Origin: Euphorbia lathyris
Lineage: Eukaryota; Streptophyta; Magnoliopsida; Malpighiales; Euphorbiaceae
Assembly (NCBI RefSeq): GCF_963576675.1
Contig: NC_088919.1
Coordinates: 50,490,501 to 50,554,500 of the forward strand
Direction of reading: 5' to 3'
DNA length: 64,000 nt
The notes under the pieces are model-generated. The model made no database searches, had not been told where the DNA came from, and worked only from the letters and a program-made list of their open reading frames with translations. Shown in pieces: positions 1 through 11,277 of the stretch. Position numbers and translations under genes: made by a program. How positions within the stretch are numbered: position 1 is the stretch's first letter; the number at the start of each line of letters is the position of its first letter.

Positions 1-1175
1 GTCCATGGGTTAGCCCGGTCCAATGTGTTCCCAAAAAGGGGGGCACAACGGTGACGGAAAATGATCAAGGGGAATTAATCCCCACACAGAAAGTAACCGG
101 GTGGCGAGTATATGCATTGATTATAGAAAACTTAACGAAGCCACCCGAAAAGATCATTTTCCTTTGCCGTTCATCGACCAAATGTTGGAAAGAATGGCGG
201 GTCATAAATTCTTTTGCACCCTCGATGGCTTACCCGGTTATATGCAAATTCCCATCGATCCTTCGGATCAAGAAAAGACGACATTCACTTGTCCGTATGG
301 GACATTTGCATATAGGCGGATGCCATTTGGGCTTTGTAACGCCCCCGCCACCTTTCAAAGGTGCATGACGGCTATATTCTCCGAAATGATTGAGGATTTC
401 ATGGAAGTCTTCATGGACGATTTTTCTGTTTTTGGGTCGTCCTTTGAGATTTGTTTAAGTAATCTTGATAAAGTCCTCCAACGTTGCGAAGACACTAACC
501 TTGCGCTCAGTTGGGAAAAATGTCAATTTATGGTTCAAGATTGCATTGTCTTGGGACACAAGGTGTCCGGGGAGGGGATCGAGGTCGATCCGGCCAAGAT
601 CGAGGTAATTGAAAAACTACCTCCACCAATCAATGTTAAGGGAATTCGGAGTTTTTGGATCATGCGGGGTTCTATAGACGATTCATCAAGGATTTCTCTA
701 AAATAGCAACCCCCTTGACCCAACTCCTTGCAAAGGATGCGGAATTTAGTTTTTCCCCCGAATGTTTACTTGCATTTAATACGCTAAAGGAGAAACTAGT
801 TAATGCACCTATCATGGTGAAACCCGATTGGAACCTCCCCTTTGAACTCATGTGTGATGCGAGTGATTTGGCTGTAGGTGCTTGTTTGGGCCAACGGGTG
901 GATAAACTCTTTCGCCCTATCTATTATGCGAGCAAAACGCTCAATGAGGCCCAACAAAACTATTCCATCACGGAAAAAGAGATGCTTGCCGTTGTTTTTG
1001 CTTTCGATAAATTTAGGTCATATCTTGTGGTATCCAAAATTATCGTATACACTGACCACGCAGCTCTCAAGTACTTGATGACTAAGCAGGACGCCAAACC
1101 ACGCTTGATACGGTGGATCCTACTCCTACAAGAATTCGACATCGAGATCAAAGATAAAAAAGGAGTGGAGAATGT
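1..1175 (+). pseudogene. Athila-like pol, reverse transcriptase and RNase H part (broken)
   Basis: This is the reverse transcriptase/RNase H section of a Ty3/gypsy polyprotein, which copies element RNA into DNA in the virus-like particle. Visible motifs are the RT start CIDYRKLNEATRKDHFPLPF (about 115-175), the catalytic FMDDFSVFG (about 412-438, the YxDD box with Phe first), and an RNase H with [17 protein letters not shown] near 842-892 and [10 protein letters not shown] near 1050-1077. Two frameshifts break it. A 2-base insertion lies near 110, just before the CIDYRKLN motif, and a 1-base deletion lies in the T run near 650. Frame is then open to 1170, where the copia insertion cuts it in a segment that resumes at 12543 (ADHLSRL). 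The N-terminal part is off the window. Confidence 0.9.
1171..1175. repeat. Target site duplication AATGT, left copy
   Basis: AATGT directly precedes TGTTGGTCCC, the left terminus of the copia element. The same five bases follow its right terminus at 12538-12542. Removing the element and one copy rejoins the Athila pol reading frame, so this is a direct record of the insertion. Confidence 0.93.
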
Positions 1176-2479
1176 TGTTGGTCCCTTGTAAGGTTGCAAG
1201 TATAGTTCCAAAGGGGGGTTAGGAACTATTTAAACTTTTTTCGCAATTAGGGCAGACTTCTTTTTCTAAAGAAAAAGGTTTGAACAGCGGCGCTGAGTAA
1301 ACAACAAGATACTGGCTTAGTCAACAGGTGACTAGGTCAGTTTCTTAGCTTGAGTCAGGAGATAACACTTAGAGTCTATTCCTGAACTTAGACGTTCAAC
1401 GCGCACAACTCAACTTGACCTCTTTACTTGGTCAGTTTTTGGTTATTTTAAGTAAGCAATATAAATAAGGAGTTAAAGGTAAGAAATATTGCACTCAGCA
1501 GATTTATCCAGGTTCGGCTTCTTCTAAGCCTACGTCCTGTCCCCGGAACACGTTCCGAGATTTCAAATCCTCTACTGAGCTCTTTAAAGGTAGAGCCTCA
1601 AACCTTTTACAATATCAGCAACTGAGTATGACAAGAGTACCTTCCTCTATACTTCTACTCAATCCTAATCTCTCGCTGAGTACTAAAACCGAGTACTCAG
1701 CCTCTCCTTTCTATCTCTAGAAATGATAAGTGTTTTGTCCTATACAAAGATTTGCTAAGACACTTTAGACGATTGAAACAATCACTCTAGACTTTTACAC
1801 AGATATAAGAAATGTAGTGTAAGAATTTGCTTTGCTTCTTTGCTTGCAGAACTTGTAGAAATTTGGTCAGTGTAACTGCTTGATCAAGTTCTGTGTAGAA
1901 TGAAGCTTGTGATGGCACTATTTATAAAGACGTCTGGGCATCGTTCATTTCGAATTTCGAAATAACCGTTGGAGGGAAACGGCTATATGTCGTTGTCATC
2001 CTGACTTGCTCAGAGCTCTCAGCCAATCAGAATGGTGTATCTTCTGTCCTATGGTAAGGTCAACTGGACAGCATACTGTGTCGTCTGAACTTTGCCAAAA
2101 GAGGAAAAACTTTATCTGGAAGTTTTCCTTTGCCAGCTGCTGTCTTGTACGTTTGTCGAGACCACTCAGCAGCTTCATCTTGAAGTTGTTCCCGAAGGTC
2201 TTCTAGATCCTTCTCATGCTGAGTTGCGTTCTGTTTAGAACGGCAACGTTTTGACAAACGCGGGCCGAGTGTACTGAGTTGTTTGACTTGGGCCTTGGCT
2301 TCCGTAATGGGCTTGGGCCATTTAATCCTTATGTCTTATAACAGTTTTAACTCAACATTGAACAAACACATTAGTAGCATAAATCAAAGCATTTAAACTT
2401 AGTGTGTTTAGAATATGTATTTTAAGTTATACTTAAACAATTTTGTCAAATCAAAATTATGTGGAAAAGTGTTTCAACA
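1176..2479 (-). repeat. Copia 3' LTR
   Basis: On the plus strand it begins TGTTGGTCCC and ends TTTCAACA. It matches 11278-12537 over its whole length but has about 76 bp near 1652-1727 that the other LTR lacks, and lacks about 31 bp present near 12077-12107. A TATAAATAG box is readable on the minus strand near 1918-1928. Confidence 0.92.
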
Positions 2480-2496
2480 AACTCCCCCATTTTGAT
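2480..2496 (-). other. Copia polypurine tract
   Basis: Directly inside the 3' LTR the minus strand reads ATCAAAATGGGGGAGTT, ending exactly where the LTR begins. A purine run here primes plus-strand DNA synthesis in LTR elements. Position and composition support the call. Confidence 0.85.
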
Positions 2497-3053
2497 GTTG
2501 GCAAAACTATTCAGCAAGGAACTCAGTATGAGCTCCCCCATGATAGTTGACCTAGTATAATTTAGCGAACTCCCCCGTAAGGGTTGAGCTACTGACTTAG
2601 TTTTACTTAAAACATTTAAAGGTTTAAATGAGTAAGTCTAAGGTCAGTTTTCAGATATAGGTCAGCTATTTCAACATATTCTATTTACTCAGTATAAAGC
2701 GGAAGGTTTAGTCATATAGAGTGCGCTGAGTAATTTATTGTTCGATGAGTTCTTATCAGAATGTTTTATAAACACATAGGTTAATGTCAAACATGTTATC
2801 AGCATTTGATTTAGTAAAATAATTTTACAAGTGTTAAACATGGCTGATTTAATTGAAGATACTTAATAACTCAGTATTTAGCAACATATATCATAACTCG
2901 GGATTTGAATAAGAAATGCAGATATGATATATATATGATAGAAGTCAGTAATTACATATTAACATATATATATATATATATAGATACGGCAATAAAAAGA
3001 TTACAACTGTTTTGGCCTATGCTGAGCTAGCCTATCTATTTCTTTTTCTTGCC
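2497..3053 (-). other. Copia 3' untranslated region
   Basis: This is noncoding DNA between the stop of the extra ORF and the PPT. It repeats short CTCAGT/ACTCAG words, which also recur throughout the extra ORF and the LTRs, and holds a short TA microsatellite near 2964-2982. I see no gene in it. Confidence 0.6.
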
Positions 3054-5864
3054 TTATGACTGACTTCGCTCGTACTGACGTCGCTCATGCTGAGCTCTAG
3101 CTGCTTGCGCTTTCTCCCCTGTTTTGTCAACTTCGGGGAGCTTGAATGCATCGGTTAGGATAGCGCGAGTCAGTTCCTGAGAAAGCTCCTTTAGCTTCTC
3201 AGCGCTTTCATTTACTCCATAAAAAATGGCAACTCCATCTGCTGAGACCTCTGCGGGTATGCGGAGATCAGCAGCACTGAGCATATTGACACTGAAAGCT
3301 TGAGCTTTGGCTTGCCAGATAAGAGCTTCAGAAAGGCCAGCAAAGATTTGGTGGAATGTCTTCAAGAGAGCTGAGTCATAATGATGACGTTGGATATTGT
3401 TATGACGGATGTGGTTGAAATATTGTTGTGCGAGAGACAGCAACTCATTTTGCTTCAACGCGTCAGTATCCATCTCTTGCTTATTTAGATTAAGCAGCCT
3501 TATAGCCTCACCGATTTGCTCTACTGAGCACTGACTGTATGACACCATTTGCTCGTTGGTCTTCAGTTGCTCAGTGTGAAGCTGAGCAAAGAGCATTTTG
3601 AGTTCAGAGGAAGTGGCGTAGTCAGTGTTCACAGTGGACAACTTCTGGACTTGGTGATGGAGAGAGTTCAGATGTTGAACTGTTGTCAGCTGTATCTCTG
3701 CCAGCTTGGCAATGGAATCCTGCTTAGCTTGCTGGGCTTGAAAGGATAAGACGACATTCAGCAGATCCTTAAGTCCCTTAACTTCGTTTAGAAGCTGAGT
3801 GACCTGGGATAGCTGGGTAGTCTCAAGAATTGAAGAGGCAGCAGCAGTAGGAGTGGAATGTTGAAGATCCCGGATTAATGTTTGCACTGAGTCGATGATC
3901 TTTTTGCCGGACTCAGTGGCATTTCGATGGACATCAGTATGACCTGAAGGAAGTGGAGTGAAAGGAGTACCCTGGTCAGTGACTGGAAGAGTATGCTCAA
4001 TCTGCACTTGAGTTGGAGGAAATGTTGATTGATCAGCATAGAGTTTAGTTGTGGAAGTTATAACCCGAACACTGTCTGTGCTGACGGCAGAAGGATGGGG
4101 AGTCAGCACCATGCTTGAGGAAACAGCATGAATAGTAGACGGCTCAACCTGACTGGTTGATGTTGCTGAGGCATTGGGGTCGGCATGTTCCTGTTGAGAA
4201 GAAACAGAGGCTTGTTTTTCTAATTGCGCCGATGTAGTGGAAGTGGATTGGCGATTGAAAAACTTAAGTTGGACGGTAGAAGGGTCCTTAGATGTTTTAG
4301 AGAGGACAATGTCAGGAAGAGTTGGAAGTTGCACAGGAAGTTCAATGACTGGCTTTTCACTGGCCTTGACCAACTTTCGCCTTCTACGAGGTGGAGTGTC
4401 AGTAGGAGCAGGTTCTTCTAAGTGAGTAGGAGAGGATTCCTGTTGCTCAGTATGAGTCTGGTTAGCTTGCTCTTCAACTTGATCAACAGTGTGTTGGTCA
4501 AGTACTTGCTCAACTCCCGCACCCAACTCAGTGTCGACATGCACATCTCCACCAGCTAACCCAGTTTCCTCAGAATCCTCAGCGTCATCCTGACCGCTGG
4601 CTTCTTCTTCTTCTTCTTCCTCAGTACTATCTCCATCAAGTTCTTCCTCAACTTGAGAGATGAAGTGATCATCTAGTTGGACCTCATGCTCCTCAGACTC
4701 AGCACCTGTACCTTGACACTGGGTGAAGTGAGAGTCACCCGGTACAATGAAGTCAGTCGGTATGGCTTCCAGAGGAGTCAAGGTTGAAGTTTTCTGCTTC
4801 TTCTGAGGTTGCTCGGCAGCTTCCTCAGTTCCAGGCTCACCTTGCCTGGTTCTCTTCTCAGCTGACTTACCAGCTGACCTCTGCCTCTTTGCTGGAGACT
4901 CAACGTTTTGTGAAAGAGTCTCAGCAGTTTTCCTCTTGCGGGAAGCTGGGGCCTTAGTTCTTCGCCCTTTCTTGGGCTCAGCAGCTTCCTCAGCTTGGCC
5001 AGCAGCAGCAGCTTTGCCTTTCTTCAACGGCTGTCCAAATTTCAGTGCCCTCAGCGAGGATGCTGTTATCTCAGTTCCTTTAAATTTCTCCTCACCTTCG
5101 AGGTCAATTTTGTGGTCAATGAGGATTCTTGTTATTATTGACCCGAGCCTCATTGTACCAGTGCTGCGAAGGAACCCAGCAACGAGAAAGACATACATGT
5201 TGATGGGGGTGTACGTCAGCATATGCCATATGAAGCACTGTTCAAAGTTTGTTGCTGATGTAGTGCAGTTTATCTTTGGGTAAATAAAATAACTCAACAG
5301 GTAGTGAGCCATCTTCTGGTGCTGACCCATTGAAGAAGCTGAGACTTCTCCTGAGTAGCCATCAGGTTTGCAGAAGCTGTGTACATAATTAGTCTTGTCC
5401 TGATCTCCTGATCTTCTCAGCCTTGCTCCCTCAGTTTTTAGCTGGAGAAGATTTCCTATGTAGAGAGGGTTGACGAAGATGGTTTTGCCTTTTACCTCAG
5501 TGCACAGGTAGTCAGCGTTGTCATTGGCAACCTTGAGGTTGTGGTAAAACTCTCTCACGAGGTCAGGATAGGTTTCATCCCTGACCGAGAACAGCCCAGT
5601 CCATCCATTCTGTGAAATCCATTCGCAGAACGGCTGTTCATTCTGTACGAAATGTTCTGAAACCCATCTGGAGGGTTCAACTTTCCATTCTCGCACATTC
5701 TCAAAGACTTTGGAGTAGGTACGAATTTTCACAGTCTTTCCTTGACCAGAGTTTGAGTTTTGGCCAGTTTTTCCCTTGCTCGGCGTAGGGGGAATTCCAG
5801 TAGGTTCATCGGAGCTGGTCTTTTGGTGGCCGGCACCGGAGACATTGAAAGATAACTTAGTCAT
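3054..5864 (-). CDS. Sirevirus-type extra ORF (env-like position), 936 aa, intact
   Basis: A single open frame of 936 codons sits between pol and the 3' LTR, the place of the env-like ORF in Sireviruses. Residues about 55-260 are a compact folded-looking region (GWTGLFSVRDETYPDLVREF, then CTEVKGKTIFVNPLYIGNLL) resembling what databases call a putative plant transposon protein domain. About 285-345 is Lys/Arg-rich with KRKTAE and KKGRR, a possible nuclear-localisation patch. About 395-470 is very acidic, with a run of Glu. About 500-660 is Ser/Thr/Gln-rich, and about 680-880 is Leu/Gln-rich and probably coiled-coil. I see no N-terminal signal peptide. One moderately hydrophobic stretch (NMYVFLVAGFL, near residue 225) is the only membrane-segment candidate. 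Unlike gag and pol it has no premature stop. Function is unknown, and 'env' is positional only. Confidence 0.75.
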   Translation of the reverse strand: MTKLSFNVSGAGHQKTSSDEPTGIPPTPSKGKTGQNSNSGQGKTVKIRTYSKVFENVREWKVEPSRWVSEHFVQNEQPFCEWISQNGWTGLFSVRDETYPDLVREFYHNLKVANDNADYLCTEVKGKTIFVNPLYIGNLLQLKTEGARLRRSGDQDKTNYVHSFCKPDGYSGEVSASSMGQHQKMAHYLLSYFIYPKINCTTSATNFEQCFIWHMLTYTPINMYVFLVAGFLRSTGTMRLGSIITRILIDHKIDLEGEEKFKGTEITASSLRALKFGQPLKKGKAAAAGQAEEAAEPKKGRRTKAPASRKRKTAETLSQNVESPAKRQRSAGKSAEKRTRQGEPGTEEAAEQPQKKQKTSTLTPLEAIPTDFIVPGDSHFTQCQGTGAESEEHEVQLDDHFISQVEEELDGDSTEEEEEEEASGQDDAEDSEETGLAGGDVHVDTELGAGVEQVLDQHTVDQVEEQANQTHTEQQESSPTHLEEPAPTDTPPRRRRKLVKASEKPVIELPVQLPTLPDIVLSKTSKDPSTVQLKFFNRQSTSTTSAQLEKQASVSSQQEHADPNASATSTSQVEPSTIHAVSSSMVLTPHPSAVSTDSVRVITSTTKLYADQSTFPPTQVQIEHTLPVTDQGTPFTPLPSGHTDVHRNATESGKKIIDSVQTLIRDLQHSTPTAAASSILETTQLSQVTQLLNEVKGLKDLLNVVLSFQAQQAKQDSIAKLAEIQLTTVQHLNSLHHQVQKLSTVNTDYATSSELKMLFAQLHTEQLKTNEQMVSYSQCSVEQIGEAIRLLNLNKQEMDTDALKQNELLSLAQQYFNHIRHNNIQRHHYDSALLKTFHQIFAGLSEALIWQAKAQAFSVNMLSAADLRIPAEVSADGVAIFYGVNESAEKLKELSQELTRAILTDAFKLPEVDKTGEKAQAARAQHERRQYERSQS

Positions 5865-6347
5865 TCTTCGAAGATGGGAAGGTTTAGAGGAATTTTAGAG
5901 AGAAGGAGTTCAAAGCAGTTTCTTTGCCTTTAGAATTGATTAAGCGTAAAAAATAAAAGATGGGGAAATTCCCATAATTTATAGACGGAATGAACGGTGT
6001 GGATCTTAATCGAATCCATGTGTCAGTTTTGCCTTGGGATTGTGTACCGACAAAGATCCTGGCATTTATGACACATACAGCGAATACGTCATCCTAGGGC
6101 TATACGCGTGCTTTGCATTTATGCTAACGGATCTAACACTCAGCATTTAGAATGTCAAGCGTTTGATATTCTGAGTGGTCAGTAATGCATTTACGGATGA
6201 TTTTAAAGTTTAAGTTTAAATTAATTTACTCAGTGTGCAAGTTACTCAGTATTTGATGTTCAGTCAGTTTTGATGAGTTACTCAGCAAACAATCAATCAT
6301 TCAGCATAGTAATTCACTCAGCATTCATATTCATTTAGCACAGGAAT
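5865..6347 (-). other. Copia spacer between pol and the extra ORF
   Basis: About 480 bp separate the pol stop from the start of the 936-codon ORF. It is AT-rich and again scattered with ACTCAG/CAGT words. A splice acceptor or subgenomic start used to express the downstream ORF would be expected here, but I cannot point to a convincing one. Confidence 0.4.
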
Positions 6348-9300
6348 TTACTGAAGAGGATTAAACATACCAATTGCTTCTCTCAGTATGTTGAACTGCT
6401 CACGGGCCAGTGGCTTCGTGAAGATATCTGCAAGCTGTTCGTCCGTTGGGACAAAGGTCAGCTTGATCTCACCCTTGAGTACATGGTCTCTAATGAAGTG
6501 ATGTCTGATGCTGACATGCTTCATTCTGCTGTGTTGAATTGGGTTCTTGGAAAGATCAATTGCACTTTTGTTGTCACATTTGACTTCAATTGTCTTCGTT
6601 TGAACACCATAGTCTTCAAGCTGTTGCTTAATCTATAGGACTTGAGCAACACAATGACCAGCATCAATGTACTCAGCTTCAGTGGTAGACAAAGCTACTG
6701 ACGCCTGCTTTTTGCTGAACCAGGATACAAGACAGCTTCCTAAGAAGTGGCATCCTCCAGAGGTGCTTTTACGTTCTAGCTTATCCCGTCCATAGTCAGC
6801 GTCAGTGTATCCGATGAGTGTAAAATCATGAGTATTTGGATACCACAGACATGCGTTCACTGAGCTTTGCAAGTATCTAAGGATTCTTTTTACAGCAATG
6901 TAATGAGATTCCTTAGGGTTAGATTGATATCTAGCACAGTAGCATACTGAAAACTGAATGTCCGGTCTACTGACTGTTAAGTAAAGTAGAGAGCCTATCA
7001 TACCTCGATATAATTTGCTATCTACTGACTTACCATTCTCGTCAGCGCAGAGGACAGTGTCAGTGCCCATAGGAGTGGATATTGGCTTGCAATTCTCCAA
7101 GTCATATTTCTTTAATATCTCCTTGGCATATTTGGCTTGACTGATGAAGATGCCATTCTTTTCTTGTTTAATTTGAAGTCCGAGGAAGAAGTTGAGTTCT
7201 CCCATCATGGACATTTCAAACTCAGTCTGCATTTGTTTGCTAAACTCCTTGCACATTGATTCGTTAGTTGCACCAAATATTATATCATCAACATAAATTT
7301 GGGCCAGCAGGGTATCTTTACCCTTTTTCTTAATGAATAAGGTTGTATCAGCTTTACCCCTGACGTAATTTCTAGTCAGCAGGAAACTGGTCAGCCTCTC
7401 ATACCAAGCACGTGGTGCTTGCTTGAGGCCGTACAGAGCCTTTTTGAGTTTGTAAACATGGTTTGGGAACTTAGGGTCCTCAAAACCTGGAGGTTGATTT
7501 ACATAAACCTCCTCGTTTATAACTCCATTAAGAAATGCACTTTTGACATCCATTTGGAATAATTTAAAATTCATGTAAGATGCATATGCACATAGAATTC
7601 TAATTGCCTCTAGCCTTGCCACTGGGGCAAAGGTCTCACCGTAGTCAATACCTTCTTGCTGACTGTAGCCCTGAGCTACAAGCCTTGCCTTGTTCCTGAC
7701 TACGTTTCCTTGTTCATCCATCTTGTTCCTAAAGACCTATCTTGTTCCGATGGTCTTTTGACTCTTTGGATGAGGTACTAGCTCCCATACATCATTTCTT
7801 CTGAATTGATCGAGCTCCTCTTGCATTGCGTTCATCCAGAATTCATCGTACTCAGCTTCAGCGAAATTCTTCAGTTCTTGTACTGAGACGAAGGCAACAT
7901 TGCTGAGGTACTTCCTGAGTTGATTCCTCGTCATCAGGGTATTCCCAGCAGAATCAAGGATTGCACTCTCTGAGTGCCCTCTTGGGATCCTTATGTCTTT
8001 AGGTAGATTTATGTCTTGTGCTGTTTCTGTTTCAACAATCTCTGCAGAAGTAGATGGGTCAGTAAAAGTAATCTTAGGTTCACTCTTACTCTTGGTCAAC
8101 CTTTTCGTGAATGACTCAGTAGCTGGTTCTTGGTCAGCGGTGGTTACTGAGTGAGGATCATCTTCGGTCAGCGGCTGGTATCTACCTGCAGGGTCAGTTT
8201 CGTCGAACTCTACATGTACCGACTCTTCTAAAATTTGAGTTCGCTTATTAAAAACTCTGTATGCTTTGATGTTTGTTGAGTAGCCCAAAAAGATAGCCTC
8301 ATCAGCTTTTGAATCAAACTTTGCTAAGCTATCTTTGGTATTTAAAATAAAACATCTACAGCCAAAGGCACGAAAGTATCCAATATTGGGCTTTCGTCCT
8401 TTCCAAAGTTCATAGGGGGTTTTCTTTAATATAGGTCTAACTAGAGCCCTATTAAGAATATAGCATGCTGTGTTAACAGCCTCTCCCCAAAAATACTTTG
8501 GAAGCCTATGCTCATCCAGCATTGTCCTGGCTATTTCAACCAGAGTTATGTTCTTCCTTTCTACAACCCCATTTTGCTGAGGTGTTCTAGGAGCAGAAAA
8601 ATTGTGGTCAATGCCGCTGGCTTCACAGAATTCAACAAACTTTTGGTTTTTGAATTCTCCACCGTTATCACTACGGATGTGAGCTAATTTTAGGTCTTTT
8701 TCATTTTCAATTTTTCTAACCAAATTTGAAAATGTCTCAAAGGTCTCATCCTTGCTGGTCAGCAAGATAACCCACGTATATCGAGAGAAGTCATCTACAA
8801 TGACCAAGGAAAATCTTCTTCCACCCAGACTCAGCGGCTGGACTGGACCGAAGAGATCCAAGTGTAGTAACTCTAACGAACGTTTAGTTGAGACGATATT
8901 TTTGCTATGAAAAGATTGTTTGGTTTGTTTTCCAGCTTGGCAAGCGTGGCATAATTGATCTTTTTGAAATTTAAGTTCAGGCAGTCCCTCAACCAATTGC
9001 TTTCTTGCTAGTTTAGCCAGGAGGTCCATGCTTACATGACTAAGTCTCCTGTGCCATAGCCAGGAATTTTCTTCCTTTGATACTAAGCACACAGTTTTTG
9101 AAAACTTTTTCTCTAAGTCTAGCATAAAGACATTATCTATCCGAGGGGCAGTTAAAATTAACTCATTTGTTTTACCCTCGTATATTTTACATCCAGTAGC
9201 ATCAAATATAACTTTTCTCCCATTATCACATAGCTGAGCTACGCTGAGTAAGTTATATTTGAGTCCGCTGACTAGGGAGACAGATTCAATAGTAGGATTA

Positions 9301-9490
9301 CCTCCGATGGTTCCTGACCCTACTATCTTACCCTTCTTATTGTCTCCAAAACTTATGCTTCCTCCTCGTTTATGCTCAAACGTGATGAACTGAGTTTCAT
9401 CACCCGTCATATGCCTTGAGCATGCGCTGTCAATATACCACATCTTTGACTTCTCGGCACATCTCAGGCTTACCTGCATTGTAACTAGTT
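6348..9490 (-). pseudogene. Copia pol: protease, integrase, reverse transcriptase, RNase H (two internal stops)
   Basis: The polyprotein excises itself, makes cDNA and integrates it. From the minus-strand start: protease MWYIDSACSRHMTGD (usual DSG replaced by DSA); GAG-pre-integrase H..H..C..C (LWHRRLSHVSMDLL, then CHACQAGKQ); integrase D, D and E in LDLFGP, SDNGGEF and GVVERKN; RT from the [11 protein letters not shown] region with catalytic YVDDIIFG; RNase H with [17 protein letters not shown] and [12 protein letters not shown]. The frame is interrupted at 7734-7736 (GTR-stop-VFRNKMD, Trp normally there) and at 6633-6635 (AQVL-stop-IKQQL, Trp normally there), then runs open to TAA at 6348-6350. 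Pol is in a different frame from gag and opens just after a TAA that lies inside the end of gag. Confidence 0.92.
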
Positions 9491-11215
9491 ACTTTTAGGT
9501 ACCCAATTCTGTTTGGGTCCTGGCTTGTTAGGCGCAACAGGTATAGCATCATATTTTATTTTATGGCGACATACATGGACAATATGGCCATTCTTTCCAC
9601 AGAAGTCACAGCTGACCTTCTGTTTAGGATTTTTTACTGACTTGTCAGCACCCCAGTGCTGAGCGTGCCAGCACACCTTAGTGGTGTGTCCTAACTTCCC
9701 ACAAAAGTCACACTGGACTTTTCGCTGGGGTTTCCATCTCTGCTGAGTACCTTGGTACTGAGTTCTCAGAGGAATGTTATTTTTATTAGGAACCTTTAGT
9801 TGGTTCTGGATGGTTGTGACGTCCTTCCTCAGTTTCTTTGAAACTGACTGGACTTCAAAGACAGACTCATGTATGATTTTCATATTATCATGCAGAGTTG
9901 AATTGTCCTGAAGAAGGAATCTGAGGTCACTCAGTTTGACCTCTTCCACTTCATCACAGCGCCTGCTGAGTGCTCTAATTTTCTTATTACACTTCTTGAC
10001 AAGTGTATAGAGATCACTCAGGGCATTAACCATATCATTTCTAAGCTGGGGAAGAGAAATTACCTCATTTGATTGCTCCTCATCTTCTGATAGGTCAGCA
10101 TGCTCAGAGACGCATGGCTCAACAAGTTCGTCAGCCATGAAGCATATCTTCGCTGACTCGGTGGCCTCAGTTTCTGTAGATGAAGACTCATCGCTGTCGC
10201 TCCAAGTAGCCACCATTGCTTTCTTCCCACTTTTCTTGTCTTTCCTCAGCGTGGGGCAGTTTGACTTAATATGGCCAGTTTGATGGCACTCAAAGCATGT
10301 AATGGGCTTTGAGCTGTCCTTTCTGTATTTGCTATCACTTGAGTCAGCCTTATACTTATCAAACTTTCTGTAAGGCTTTTTAGAGTATTTGTCACTCTTC
10401 TTGAATAGCCTTTTCATCTTCCTTGTGAACATAGCAATCTCCTCATCATCAGTTGAACTCCCGTCAGTGGAGTCAGCTTTCATGACAAGTGACTTCTGCT
10501 TCTTGTCCTCAGATTTTTCCTTCACCTCAAAGTTTTTCATGGATATCTGATGGGTCAGCAATGAACCGATGAGTTCGTCATATTTGTAGGTGGTTAAATC
10601 CTGAGCTTCCTCAACTGCTGTCTTCTTTGCTTGCCAGTCTTTAGGAAGACTCCTGCGAATCTTTTTGACTTGTTCTTCATCAGTGAAGATTTTCCCAAGT
10701 CTCTTGAGCTCATTAATGATGTTGGTAAACCTTGCATTCATGTCTGAAATGCCCTCATCATTGTTCATCTCGAACAGCTCGTACAGTCTCATCTGCTGAT
10801 TCACCTTGGATTCTTTTACTTTATTTGTTCCCTCGTAGGTGACTTCCAGCTTTCTTCAGATCTCTTGTGCCGACTCACAACCTGAGATTTTATTATATTC
10901 TGCAGCATCGAGCGCACAGTGAAGCATATTGATAGCCGAAGCATGGTTTTGGAGCTTCTTAAGATCATCCTCTGTCCATTTGGCCTCAGCTTTTACAACT
11001 GTTTGGCCAGCCACAACCTCGACAGGTACAAATGGGCCTTGGACTATAGATAGCCAGGTACTCATGTTTGTAGCCTGAATGAAGTTCTTCATCCTATTCT
11101 TCCAGAAGGTATAGTTTGACCCGAAGAATAGGGGAGGCCTAGTAATGGACAGCCCCTCAGGCAGTATTTGAGTTGTTTGGTTTCCAGGGAGAAACCGAGT
11201 GCTGTTTTCGCCCAT
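9485..11215 (-). pseudogene. Copia gag nucleocapsid polyprotein (one internal stop)
   Basis: Gag forms the virus-like particle and binds element RNA. The start MGENSTRFLPGNQ is followed by a typical plant copia gag N-terminus (PPLFFGSNYTFWKNRMKNFI). TGA at 10856-10858 (CESAQEI-stop-RKLEVTYEG) replaces the Trp expected at that position; the same frame continues to TAG at 9485. Three zinc knuckles of form C-x2-C-x4-H-x4-C are seen: CFECHQTGHIKSNC, CDFCGKLGHTTKVC and CDFCGKNGHIVHVC. A charged middle region with many Glu, Ser and Lys separates the first from the other two. The protein ends WVPKSN and pol begins immediately in another frame, so expressing Gag-Pol would need a frame change here. 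Confidence 0.9.
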
Positions 11216-11261
11216 GGTAGGGATCAGCTCAAGGTTGTTAGACCTTTTAGAGTGAGCTTTT

Positions 11262-11275
11262 AAGCTATGATACCA
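11262..11275 (-). other. Copia primer binding site, initiator Met tRNA type
   Basis: Two bases inside the 5' LTR the minus strand reads TGGTATCATAGCTT. The canonical plant initiator-Met PBS begins TGGTATCAGAGC, so one base differs. tRNA annealed here primes minus-strand cDNA. Confidence 0.88.
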
Positions 11276-11277
11276 CT

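Noticed and set aside
2006..2257. Short ORFs in the copia LTRs (also 12007-12315)
   Set aside because: They lie entirely within LTR sequence on either strand, differ between the two LTRs and have no domain.
3054..5864. Calling the 936-codon ORF an envelope glycoprotein
   Set aside because: No signal peptide, no clear transmembrane anchor and no fusion-protein features. Only the position is env-like.
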